Origin: Streptomyces verrucosisporus
GTDB taxonomy: Bacteria > Actinomycetota > Actinomycetes > Streptomycetales > Streptomycetaceae
DNA length: 64,000 nt
NCBI RefSeq assembly: GCF_017114865.1
Contig: NZ_JADEYH010000014.1
Location: forward strand, 62,001 to 126,000
Direction of reading: 5' to 3'
The notes under the pieces were generated by a model. It did not search any database, was not told where the DNA came from, and saw only the letters and a list, made by a program, of their open reading frames with translations. Below are positions 32,226 to 40,851 of this stretch, piece after piece. Position numbers and translations under genes: made by a program. Within the stretch, counting starts at the first letter, position 1. Each line of letters starts with the position of its first letter.

Positions 32226-33197
32226 TCAGCCCGCTTCCGCCGCGCCGAGCCAGGCGCGGTGGGTGGCGGCGATCCCCTCGGCCAGGCCGATCGAGGGGGA
32301 CCAGCCCAGCGCCCTCATCCGGCCGACGTCGAGCAGCTTGCGCGGGGTGCCGTCCGGCTTGGCGGGGTCGAAGGCGATCCGGCCCCCGTAACCCACCACC
32401 GAGGCGACCAGCCCGGCCAGTTCGCGGATCGTCAGGTCCTCGCCGCAGCCGACGTTGACCGGCTCGTCGCCGTCGTAGCGGCGCAGCAGCACCTCACAGG
32501 CGGCCGCCAGATCGTCCACGTGCAGGAACTCGCGGCGGGGGCTGCCGGTGCCCCACAGCACCACCTCCCGCGCGCCCCTCTCGCGCGCCTCGTGGAAGCG
32601 GCGGATGAGGGCGGGCAGGACGTGCGAGGTCTCGGGGTCGAAGTTGTCGCCGGGGCCGTAGAGGTTGGTGGGCATCGCCGATATGTAGGAGGCGCCGAAC
32701 TGCCGCCGGTAGGACTGGACCTGGACGATGCCGGCGATCTTGGCGACGGCGTACGCCTGGTTCGTCGGCTCCAGCGGGCCGGTCAGCAGGGCGCTCTCGG
32801 TGATCGGCTGCTCGGCGTGCTTGGGGTAGATGCAGCTCGATCCGAGGAAGAGCAGTCGGCGCACCCCGGCGGCGTGCGCCCCGCCGATCACGCCGAGCTG
32901 GATACGGAGGTTGTCCTCCAGGAACTGCACGGGGTGGGTGCTGTTGGCCATGATCCCGCCCACCCTCGCGGCGGCCAGGACCACGGCGTCGGGCCGGGTG
33001 TCGCGCAGGTGGGCGGCTGTGGCCGCGCCGTCGCGCAGGTCGAGTTCGGCGCGGGTACGGGTCAGCACCTCGTAGCCCCGGGCGGACAGGCGCCGGGCGA
33101 CGGCGGAGCCGACCAGGCCGCGGTGCCCCGCGACGAAGACGCGGGCGGGCGGGGGCAGCAGATCGTCCATGGCGCGCATTCTGTCAGGGAGGGGCAC
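32226..33197 (-). CDS. fcl: GDP-L-fucose synthase
   Basis: A 323-residue extended SDR that epimerises and reduces GDP-4-keto-6-deoxymannose to GDP-L-fucose. VFVAGHRGLVGSAV is the nucleotide loop, SSCIYPK holds the catalytic Ser, and YAVAKIAG the Tyr and Lys. GTG 33197 is chosen because AGGAG precedes it by 5 nt; ATGs at 33179 and 33170 are alternatives. It is divergent from gmd, the preceding step of the pathway, across 110 nt. Confidence 0.92.
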   Translation of the reverse strand: MPLPDRMRAMDDLLPPPARVFVAGHRGLVGSAVARRLSARGYEVLTRTRAELDLRDGAATAAHLRDTRPDAVVLAAARVGGIMANSTHPVQFLEDNLRIQLGVIGGAHAAGVRRLLFLGSSCIYPKHAEQPITESALLTGPLEPTNQAYAVAKIAGIVQVQSYRRQFGASYISAMPTNLYGPGDNFDPETSHVLPALIRRFHEARERGAREVVLWGTGSPRREFLHVDDLAAACEVLLRRYDGDEPVNVGCGEDLTIRELAGLVASVVGYGGRIAFDPAKPDGTPRKLLDVGRMRALGWSPSIGLAEGIAATHRAWLGAAEAG

Positions 33198-33307
33198 GCT
33201 TTCTCCTGACTTCTGCTGAAATATGACCGGTTGCCGTCGGGGTCCCGTCCCGCTCCGGCGCCCGGCCGGACACGGGCCGACACCAGACCACCTGTGGGGG
33301 GAACACC

Positions 33308-34321
33308 ATGCCGCGTACCGCTGTGATCACGGGCATCACCGGGCAGGACGGCTCCTATCTGGCCGAACTGCTGCTGGCCAAGGGCTACACCGTGCACGGT
33401 CTGATGAGGCGCTCGTCCAGTTTCAACACCGAGCGCATCGACCACATCTATCAGGACCCGCACACCCCCGGCCGCCGTCTCGTCCTGCACCACGCCGACC
33501 TCGCGGACGGGGTGGCGCTGGTCAATCTGCTGCGCGACATCCGGCCGGACGAGGTGTACAACCTGGGGGCCCAGTCCCACGTCCGCGTCTCCTTCGACGC
33601 GCCCCTGTACACCGGTGAGGTGACCGGGCTCGGCGCCTTACGGCTGCTGGAGGCGATCCGGGCCGGCGGCGTGGAGACCAGGCTGTACCAGGCCTCCTCC
33701 TCGGAGATGTTCGGATCCACCCCGCCACCGCAGAACGAGACCACGCCCTTCCACCCGCGCAGCCCGTACGGCTGCGCCAAGGTGATGGCGTACTGGGCCA
33801 CCGTCAACTACCGGGAGGCCTACGGCCTCCACGCCGTCAACGGCATCCTCTTCAACCACGAGAGCCCGCGCCGCGGCGAGACCTTCGTCACCCGCAAGAT
33901 CACCCGCGCCGTGGCCCGGATCAGGGCGGGCCTGCAGGAGCACCTCTACCTGGGCAACCTCGACGCCGTCCGTGACTGGGGCTATGCGCCCGAGTACGTC
34001 GAGGCCATGTGGCGGATGCTCCAGCGCGACGAGCCCGACGACTACGTGGTGGCCACCGGAGTGGCCGCGACCGTCCGCGACTTCCTCACCGCCGCCTTCG
34101 GCGCCGCGGGGCTGGACTGGGAGCGCCATGTGCGCTTCGACCCCAAGTACGAGCGCCCCGCCGAGGTGGACGCCCTGATCGGAGACGCCTCCAAGGCGCA
34201 CAAGCTGCTGGACTGGTCCCCGAAGGTGCACTACGACGAGCTGGCCCGGATCATGGTCGAGGCCGACGTGGCGCAGCTGGAGGCCGAACTGTCCGGCCGC
34301 CGTGTGCGGGTGGACCGTTGA
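33308..34321 (+). CDS. gmd: GDP-mannose 4,6-dehydratase
   Basis: A 337-residue extended SDR converting GDP-mannose to GDP-4-keto-6-deoxymannose. GITGQDGSYLAELLL binds NADP, SSSEMFGSTPPPQNE holds Ser/Glu catalytic residues, and YGCAKVMAYW the Tyr/Lys pair. The C-terminal RPAEVDALIGDASKA matches the family. It is complete. Codon 111 (33638-33640), in GALRLLEA, is TTA. The stop overlaps the next gene (TTGA). Confidence 0.94.
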   Translation: MPRTAVITGITGQDGSYLAELLLAKGYTVHGLMRRSSSFNTERIDHIYQDPHTPGRRLVLHHADLADGVALVNLLRDIRPDEVYNLGAQSHVRVSFDAPLYTGEVTGLGALRLLEAIRAGGVETRLYQASSSEMFGSTPPPQNETTPFHPRSPYGCAKVMAYWATVNYREAYGLHAVNGILFNHESPRRGETFVTRKITRAVARIRAGLQEHLYLGNLDAVRDWGYAPEYVEAMWRMLQRDEPDDYVVATGVAATVRDFLTAAFGAAGLDWERHVRFDPKYERPAEVDALIGDASKAHKLLDWSPKVHYDELARIMVEADVAQLEAELSGRRVRVDR

Positions 34322-34854
34322 GCGCCCCGGCGGCCGGGCGCCGGCTGCGCGGCTTTACCGGCGCCGGCTACGACAAGCAGCGCGGCCTGCTGGTCCAGGC
34401 CGCCTGGTTCGCCGCGCTCAACCTGCTCTTCGTCAAGTGGTGGTTCCCGCCGAGCTGGCGCCCGCCGCTGCTGAGGGCCTTCGGCGCACGTGTGGGGAAG
34501 CGGGTCCTGATCCGGCACCGGGTGCGCGTGCAGTGGCCCTGGAAGCTGGCCGTCGGCGACGACGTGTGGATCGGCGAGGGCGCCTGGCTGATCAACCTGG
34601 AGCCGATCACCGTCGAAAGCGACGTGTGCGTCTCCCAGGAGGCGGTGCTGTGCACCGGAAGCCACCAACGGCACTCGCCCACCTTCGAGTTCGACAACGC
34701 CCCCGTCCGCCTGGAGCGCGGCTGCTGGGTGGCCGCCCGGGCCATGGTGCTGCGCGGCGTCACCGTCGGCGCGGGCGCGGTGGTCGGGGCCGGGGCGGTC
34801 GCCCACCGCGACCTCGCGCCGAAAGCCGTGCTCACCGCCGGAGGCGCGCGATGA
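34318..34854 (+). CDS. WcaF-like acetyltransferase
   Basis: A 178-residue hexapeptide-repeat acetyltransferase resembling WcaF of colanic acid synthesis. FTGAGYDKQRGLLVQAAW opens it, WFPPSWRP follows, then beta-helix turns from residue 55 onward with the active-site segment CTGSHQRHSPTFEF. It probably O-acetylates a sugar of the repeat unit. It starts at TTG 34318, overlapping the gmd stop, and is followed by another ATGA overlap, so three genes are coupled. Confidence 0.85.
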   Translation: MSAPAAGRRLRGFTGAGYDKQRGLLVQAAWFAALNLLFVKWWFPPSWRPPLLRAFGARVGKRVLIRHRVRVQWPWKLAVGDDVWIGEGAWLINLEPITVESDVCVSQEAVLCTGSHQRHSPTFEFDNAPVRLERGCWVAARAMVLRGVTVGAGAVVGAGAVAHRDLAPKAVLTAGGAR

Positions 34855-35999
34855 GGATCGTCCACACCGTCACCCTCACCGGCGACGACGGCGCCTACGG
34901 CGGCCCGGTGAGCGTGGCCACCGGCCAGCTCGCCGAGCTCGCCGCGCGCGGCCACGAGGTCGCACTGGTCTCACTGTGGCGCGGCCGCGCCGCGCCGCCG
35001 CGCACCCTGGACGGTGTGCCGCTGCGCGCCCACCGGGCCCGCACACTGGTGCCCGGCCAGGGGTTCCTCGGCCTGTTCAACCCGCGGCTGGCCCTCACCC
35101 TGTGGCGGCTGGCGGGCCGGGCCGACGTGCTGCACGTCCACGCCGGACGCGACCTGGTCTCCCTCGCGGCGCTGGCCGCCGCCGTACTGCGCCGCCGCCC
35201 CTTCGTCGTCCAGACCCACGGCATGGTCCAGCCGCGCCGCTCGGCCGCCGTCCGTCTCTTCGACCGCTGCTACGTGCCCCTGCTGCGCAGGGCGCGCGCC
35301 GCGCTGGTGCTCACCGAGGCCGAGGAGACCGGGCTGCGCAGGGTGCTGCGGCCGGACGGCCCGCCGACGGTCCGGCTGCCCAACGGAGTGAGACCGCCGG
35401 AGGGAGGAGAGGGCGAGCCGGAGGACCGGCCGGACGGGGCGGACGTGCTCTTCCTCGCCCGGCTCCACCGGCGCAAGCGTCCCGAGGCGTTCGTGCGCAT
35501 GGCCGCGCTGGTGCGGGCCGAGCACCCCGGGGCCTCCTTCACCCTGCACGGCGCCGACGAGGGCCGGCTGGCCCCGGTGCGCCGGCTGATCGCCGGGGAG
35601 GGGCTGGGGGGGACGGTGGAGTACGGCGGGCCGCTGGACCACGCCGCCGCTGTGCGGCGCATCGCCCGCGCCACCGTGTACGTCCTGCCCAGCGTGGACG
35701 AGCCGTTCCCGATGAGCGTGCTGGAGGCGCTGGCCGCGGGCACGCCCGTGGTCTGCACCGACAGCTGCGGGATCGCCGCCGAACTGGGGCGGCGCGACGC
35801 CGCGCTGGTCACCGACGGCTCCCCCGGGGCACTGGCCGGAGCGGTGCTGAGCCTGCTGGGGGACCGGTCGCTGCGCGAGCGCACCGCCGCGGCGGGCCGC
35901 GCGGCGGTGCGGGAGCGGTTCTCGGTGGCGGCCGTGGCCGACCGGCTGGAGAGACTGTACGGGGCCGCCGTCCGCGCCGTCCGGACCGGAGCGCGGTGA
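34851..35999 (+). CDS. glycosyltransferase family 4 protein
   Basis: A 382-residue GT-B glycosyltransferase. N-terminal domain with GGPVSVATGQLAELAARGHE and THGMVQPRRSAA, C-terminal GT1 domain with ARLHRRKRPE, and the donor-binding EPFPMSVLEALAAGTPVV motif. It probably adds one sugar of the repeat on the cytoplasmic face. ATG 34851 overlaps the acetyltransferase stop. Donor and linkage cannot be read from sequence. Confidence 0.9.
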   Translation: MRIVHTVTLTGDDGAYGGPVSVATGQLAELAARGHEVALVSLWRGRAAPPRTLDGVPLRAHRARTLVPGQGFLGLFNPRLALTLWRLAGRADVLHVHAGRDLVSLAALAAAVLRRRPFVVQTHGMVQPRRSAAVRLFDRCYVPLLRRARAALVLTEAEETGLRRVLRPDGPPTVRLPNGVRPPEGGEGEPEDRPDGADVLFLARLHRRKRPEAFVRMAALVRAEHPGASFTLHGADEGRLAPVRRLIAGEGLGGTVEYGGPLDHAAAVRRIARATVYVLPSVDEPFPMSVLEALAAGTPVVCTDSCGIAAELGRRDAALVTDGSPGALAGAVLSLLGDRSLRERTAAAGRAAVRERFSVAAVADRLERLYGAAVRAVRTGAR

Positions 36000-36079
36000 G
36001 GCGCCGCATGCGTCCCGCGCCGCCCCCGAGCCGTCCCGCGCCGCCGTGCCGCGCCGCGCCCGCGTGCCGCGCCCGTTCG

Positions 36080-37336
36080 TCATCCGGCGGCCGAGGCCTC
36101 CCGCAGCAGGGCGGTGATCCGTTCCAGACCGGCCCGGCGGCTCAGCCGCCGCTCGACGTACTCGTGCCCCCGCGCGCCCAGTTCGGCGCACTCGACGGGA
36201 TCGCCGGCCAGTCGGCGGACCGCCTCCAGCAGGGCCTCGGGGTCCTCCGCGGGCACCACCACCCCGGCGCCGGAGCGCTCGACCTCCCGCGCGGTGCCAC
36301 TGCCGGCGGCGACGGAGGCGACCACCGGGCGTCCGGCCGTGAAGTACGAGGTCAGTTTGGACGGCAGGCTCATGTCCAGCACCGACGCCCGCTGGGTGAC
36401 GGCCAGTACGTCAGCCGCGGCCAGGATCTCGGGGAACTCCTCCGCGTCCGCGGGCGGGAGGAAGTCCAGCGACTCCACCCCCCGGGCCAGCTCCCGCAGA
36501 TACTCGCGCCGGTGTCCCTCGCCCATCAGCACCACCCGCACCGTGCCGCCCGGTCCCGGACCGCCGTCCCGGTCGGCGAGGCGGGCGGTCTCCACCAGCA
36601 CCTCCAGCCCCTGCTTGAGGCCCATGTTCCCCGAGTGCAGCACCACGGTGGCGTTCTCGGGCCAGCCCAGCCGGGCCCTGGTCCGCGCGCGGTCGCCGCT
36701 GGGCGTGCGCACATGCGTCCAGTTGGGCACCACCCGCACCCGCTCGCGCGGTACGCCCATGGCCGTCACCCGGTCGGCGAACGACTCGTGCACCACCCCC
36801 ACCAGCGCCGCCGAGCGCAGCACCCGGCCCTCCACGCCCCCGGCGAACGAGGCGACCCGGCCGCCGCCGCTCATCCCGCTCTGCCCGGCCGCCGCGCCCA
36901 TCAGATCCTGGACGACCACCGCGTGCGGCACCCCGGCGCGCCGGGCGATGCGGGCGCCGAGCACCCCTCCGGCCAGGCTGGGCATCTGGGAGAGCACCAC
37001 GTCCGGGCGGACACGCGGCGGCGCCACGACACCGTGCGCCAGGACACCGGCCTCGAAGAGCCCCCGGCGCAGAGCCGTCTGACGCCGTGGCACGGTGTGC
37101 CTGCGGCGGTGGACGGTCACGCCCTCGTGCGTCTCGCGCACTCGCCATCTGCCGCGGTACTCCTCATGCACCCGCCACGCCGGGTAGTGCGGCATCCCGG
37201 CGAGCACATGGGTGTCGGCGCCCAGCGCGGCCAGGTGCTCGGCGATCTGCGCCGAGTACGGTCCGATACCGGCGTGCTCCGGCGCGTAGTTGGTCGAGAC
37301 CACGAGTACACAGCGGCCCGCGAACGAGTCCAGCAC
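36080..37336 (-). CDS. WcaI-like glycosyltransferase
   Basis: About 418 residues, GT-B fold, resembling WcaI of colanic acid clusters. It opens with VLVVSTNYAPEHAGIGPYS, has GMPHYPAWRVHEEYRG, VVQDLMG, and a C-terminal GT1 domain with LHSGNMGLKQGLEVLVE and SLPSKLTSYFTAGRPVVAS. I chose GTG 37336, since AAGGGGGG lies 6 nt before it; an upstream ATG at 37396 has no ribosome binding site and TACGAT just upstream of 37336 could be a -10. It faces away from the polymerase gene. Confidence 0.87.
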   Translation of the reverse strand: MLDSFAGRCVLVVSTNYAPEHAGIGPYSAQIAEHLAALGADTHVLAGMPHYPAWRVHEEYRGRWRVRETHEGVTVHRRRHTVPRRQTALRRGLFEAGVLAHGVVAPPRVRPDVVLSQMPSLAGGVLGARIARRAGVPHAVVVQDLMGAAAGQSGMSGGGRVASFAGGVEGRVLRSAALVGVVHESFADRVTAMGVPRERVRVVPNWTHVRTPSGDRARTRARLGWPENATVVLHSGNMGLKQGLEVLVETARLADRDGGPGPGGTVRVVLMGEGHRREYLRELARGVESLDFLPPADAEEFPEILAAADVLAVTQRASVLDMSLPSKLTSYFTAGRPVVASVAAGSGTAREVERSGAGVVVPAEDPEALLEAVRRLAGDPVECAELGARGHEYVERRLSRRAGLERITALLREASAAG

Positions 37337-37460
37337 AGCCGTCCCCCCTTCGAAGACGCGGTCATCGTAGGGGCATACAGACTCATCCGCCTTCATAACT
37401 TAGGAAAGACTGATAAAAACAGAAACTTCGATCACCCCGGTCCCGGCCAAGCGCGAGAAC

Positions 37461-37497
37461 CCGCCCCTTCCGCCCCGGACCGGGGCGGAAGGGGCGG
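37461..37497. repeat. 18-bp inverted repeat between wcaI-like and wzy-like genes
   Basis: Bases 37461-37478 and 37480-37497 are exact complements around a single A. It sits between two divergent genes, 23 nt before ATG 37520. The bases from 37390 to 37432 next to it are unusually A-rich. Confidence 0.7.
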
Positions 37498-37519
37498 AAC
37501 GGGAGGAGGGGAACGGGTC

Positions 37520-39088
37520 ATGCCCGTGAGGGAACCGTCCCCGGCGGCGGAGCGGGCCGGACGGCGCAGCGTCCCCGCACTGTGCCTGTCCACCGTCCTG
37601 CTCGCCCTGCTGCTGCCCGCACTGGTGCTGTACGGGCAGGACGTGCGCACCGGCGCCGCGTTCGCGGTGCAGTGCGTGGTGGTGGCCCACACCGCGGGGG
37701 CGCTGGCGCGGGTGCTGACCGATCCCCTGATCCGGGTGGTCGGCTTCGGCTTCTGGCTCTTCTGCTACGTCTGGCTGGGCCTGGCGCCGCTGGCCATGCT
37801 GGCCACCGACTCCTACCCCTGGGGCTTCGCCGTCGACGCCGGCACCGCCTTCACCTCGGCGGCCCTGGTGGAGACCGGACTGCTCGCCTACAGCGCCGGA
37901 TCGGCGCTGGCCGGGCGGCGGACACCCCGCACCCCGCCCGTGCTCGAACCGCTGCTCGCCCGCCGGATCACCCCTGTGCGCACCCTGCTGCTGTGCGGAC
38001 TGTCCCTGGCGCTGGCGGCCGTGCTGGTCCCCGCCCAGGGCGGCCCGGCGGCGTTCTTCCAGAGCCGCCAGGCCGTCAACGAGGCCACCGCGCAAGGAGA
38101 TCCGGGCGGGGCCGCGGACCAGGCCCTGACCGCCTGGAGCCTGTCGGTGCCGGCCTTCTGGGCACTTCTGGCGCTGCTGTACGTGCCCCGCACACCGGGC
38201 GGCGACCGGACCCTGCGCGGAGTGCGGTGGATCCTGCTGCCCGTACTGCTCGCGGTGAACGCCGTGGTGAACAACCCCGTCAGCCAGCCGCGTTTCTGGG
38301 CCGGGACGGTGCTGCTGACGCTCGTCTTCGCCGCTCCCGCGCTGCGCCGGCCGCGGGCCTTCCGGGCGGGGGCGGCCACCGTCACCGCCGTGGTGCTCCT
38401 GGTGTTCCCCTACAGCGACTACTTCCGCCACGACAGACGCGAGCCGGTCGAGGTCGTCTCGCTCGCCGAGCAGTTCACCTCCAACGGCGACTACGACGCC
38501 TTCCAGCAGATCGCCACCGGCGTCGACCAGGTACGGGAGAACGGCCACGCGCCCGGGAACGCGCTCGGGCCGCCCCTGTTCTTCGTGCCGCGCGCCGTGT
38601 GGCCCGGCAAGCCCGACGACGCGGGCATCGCCCTGGCCCGGCACGCCGGCTACTCCTTCGAGAACCTCTCCGCGCCGCTGTGGATCGAGAGCTACATGTG
38701 GGCCGGCCTCCCCGGGGTCGCCGCGGTCTTCGCCCTCTTCGGGGCCGCGGGCAGGCGGATCGACGGCGTACGGCACCGGCTGCGCGAACACGGCGGCACG
38801 CTCGCGGCCCTGGCCGTGACCGCGTTCGGCTTCTACCAGATCATCCTGCTGCGCGGCAGTCTGCTGTTCGTGATGGGACCGCTCACCCTGCTGCTCCTGA
38901 CGCCCTTGCTGATCACCGGAAGACCGGGCCGGGCGGCCCCCGGGCAGCCGCCCGCCGGGCCGCACCCCGGGCTCCCCTCCGAGCCGCCGGCGGACCCGGT
39001 GACGGCACCCGGACCCGTGCCCGCGGGCGCCGCGCCCCGCACCCGCACCACCTTCTCGACCACCTCCACAGGAGAAGCACGAACGTGA
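37520..39088 (+). CDS. Wzy-like polysaccharide polymerase
   Basis: A 522-residue membrane protein with about ten to twelve hydrophobic segments, and a large loop around residues 280-370 (FPYSDYFRHDRREPVEVVSL; PPLFFVPRAVWPGKPDDAG) with the Arg/His pattern seen in O-antigen-type polymerases. The WPGKP segment is typical of this oligosaccharide-repeat polymerase group. The final 65 residues are Pro-rich. GGGAGGAGGGG precedes the ATG. It overlaps the next gene by GTGA. Polymerase identity is inferred from topology, motif and context. Confidence 0.8.
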   Translation: MPVREPSPAAERAGRRSVPALCLSTVLLALLLPALVLYGQDVRTGAAFAVQCVVVAHTAGALARVLTDPLIRVVGFGFWLFCYVWLGLAPLAMLATDSYPWGFAVDAGTAFTSAALVETGLLAYSAGSALAGRRTPRTPPVLEPLLARRITPVRTLLLCGLSLALAAVLVPAQGGPAAFFQSRQAVNEATAQGDPGGAADQALTAWSLSVPAFWALLALLYVPRTPGGDRTLRGVRWILLPVLLAVNAVVNNPVSQPRFWAGTVLLTLVFAAPALRRPRAFRAGAATVTAVVLLVFPYSDYFRHDRREPVEVVSLAEQFTSNGDYDAFQQIATGVDQVRENGHAPGNALGPPLFFVPRAVWPGKPDDAGIALARHAGYSFENLSAPLWIESYMWAGLPGVAAVFALFGAAGRRIDGVRHRLREHGGTLAALAVTAFGFYQIILLRGSLLFVMGPLTLLLLTPLLITGRPGRAAPGQPPAGPHPGLPSEPPADPVTAPGPVPAGAAPRTRTTFSTTSTGEART

Positions 39089-40851
39089 GCGCCTACGACC
39101 CCTCCTCGCGGGAGCCCGACCAGCTCCGCGACCAGCTGCGCCGGCTCCTCCGCCACCGCGCCGTCATCGCCGCCGGCCTGCTACTGGGCGCCGCCTGCGG
39201 CGGGGCCGTGTCCACCCTGGGCGGCGCGGACTACACCGCCACCGGCGAGGTCGTCGTACAGGCCATCAGCACCGCGCCGTTCGAAGCCGGCGGGGTCTCG
39301 GCCGACAAGCAGATCAGCATGGGCACCGAGAGGCAGGTGGCCCGGAGTGCCACGGTCGCCGGACGCGCCGCCGGGGAACTGGGCGGGGGAGCCGACCCGG
39401 CACAGCTCCAGCGCGGTCTGCGGGTGAGCAACCCTCCCGACACGCACATCCTGGAGTTCGAGTACACGGCCGACTCGCCGCAGGCGGCCGCCGAACGCGT
39501 CAACGCCTTCGTAAGCGCCTACCTCGACCACCGCGAGGCAGCCGTCGTCCGGCGCATCGACAACACCGTCGCCGAGCTGAACGAGGAACTCCAGCCCCTG
39601 ATCGACCAGCGCGAGGAACTGGACGAGAAGATCGCCGGCGCCTCCACCGAGTCCGCCCGGCAGACCGCCGAGTCCGAACGGGCCAACCTCGCCGCCCGCA
39701 TAGCCGACCTCCAGGGGCGCGTCACCGGGCTGAAGACCCTGGACACCTCCCCCGGCGACGTGGTGCGCAGGGGCGAGGCGCCCGAGGTGCCCTCCGGCCC
39801 CGGGACCGCGGTACTCGTGCCGGTCGGAGCGGTCGCCGGGCTGGCCGGCGGACTGCTCGCCGCCTGGATCCGCTCCCTGCTCGACCCGCGGGCGCGCTCG
39901 GCCGGCGAGGTGCGCACCGCCCTGCGCGCGCCCGTGCTCGGCATCCTGCCGCCGCCGAGGCGCGACGGCGCCGGGATCCTGGAGGTCGGCCCGTCCCACG
40001 GCGGGGAACGGGCCGAGGAGTTCCGCACGATCGCCCTGCGCACCCTGCGCCACCCGCGCCTGGCGGAGCCCGGCGGCCTGCTGGTCGTGTCCGCCCGGGA
40101 GCATCCCGGAACCCTGCCCGCAGCGGTCAACCTCGCCGCGGCCCTGGCCGAGACCGGCCGTGACGTGCTGCTGGTCGAGGCCGACCCGCGTACACCGCGC
40201 CTGGCCGGGGAGCTCCCCGTGCGCGGCGCCGTCCGCGAACCCGTGCCGGGCCGCTGGCCGGACGGTGCGCGGGCCACCGTGGACGCCGGTACCGCCGGAT
40301 ACCTCGAACTGATCCCCGGCTGCCGGGTGCCCGACGCCGCGCGGGCGCTGAACTCACCCGGTTTCACAGGGCTGCTGAGCGGGGCGGCCGAGCGGGGCGA
40401 GTACGTCGTGGCCGTCACCGCGCCGCTGCTGTCCCACGCGGACGGTACGGCCGTCGCCGGACTGGCGCGCGGGGTGCTGGTGGTCTGCGATCCGGACACC
40501 ACCCTCAGGGACGACCTGGACCGGGTGCGGGACCTGGTCGCCTCCGTCGGCGGGCACGTCCTGGGCGCGGTGCTGTACGAGGGCGGCCGCAGGCGCCGCC
40601 GCATCCCCTCCCCGGCCGCGCCCACCGAATCCGCCCCGTCCGCCGAACCCGGCCCGCCGGCCGGGACGGGCCGCTCCGGCGCGGACACCGGACCGGGCGC
40701 GGGTACCGGGGGCGGCCCCGGTGGCACGGGCGAGGACACCGTGGCACTCAAGCGCCTCGAACCGGAGCCGCCCGAGGCCCGGCCGGACACCGCCTACGGC
40801 TCGTACGGCCGCTACCGGCGCACCGGCGACGGCACCACCCCGCGCCCGTGA
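39085..40851 (+). CDS. Wzz-type chain-length protein fused to degenerate BY-kinase domain
   Basis: A 588-residue protein. N-terminal Wzz domain: helix at 27-47, extracytoplasmic coiled-coil region (about 150-215), second helix at 245-262. The C-terminal cytoplasmic domain (about 290-500) has the tyrosine-autokinase fold, but Walker A reads SAREHPGTLP where GxxGxGKS/T is expected, so the Lys is missing. Walker A' (VLLVEADPR) is kept, but the Walker B Asp is absent. A Tyr-containing tail (YGSYGRYRR) is present. Probably a polymer-length regulator without kinase activity, unless an unusual nucleotide site exists. Confidence 0.85.
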   Translation: MSAYDPSSREPDQLRDQLRRLLRHRAVIAAGLLLGAACGGAVSTLGGADYTATGEVVVQAISTAPFEAGGVSADKQISMGTERQVARSATVAGRAAGELGGGADPAQLQRGLRVSNPPDTHILEFEYTADSPQAAAERVNAFVSAYLDHREAAVVRRIDNTVAELNEELQPLIDQREELDEKIAGASTESARQTAESERANLAARIADLQGRVTGLKTLDTSPGDVVRRGEAPEVPSGPGTAVLVPVGAVAGLAGGLLAAWIRSLLDPRARSAGEVRTALRAPVLGILPPPRRDGAGILEVGPSHGGERAEEFRTIALRTLRHPRLAEPGGLLVVSAREHPGTLPAAVNLAAALAETGRDVLLVEADPRTPRLAGELPVRGAVREPVPGRWPDGARATVDAGTAGYLELIPGCRVPDAARALNSPGFTGLLSGAAERGEYVVAVTAPLLSHADGTAVAGLARGVLVVCDPDTTLRDDLDRVRDLVASVGGHVLGAVLYEGGRRRRRIPSPAAPTESAPSAEPGPPAGTGRSGADTGPGAGTGGGPGGTGEDTVALKRLEPEPPEARPDTAYGSYGRYRRTGDGTTPRP

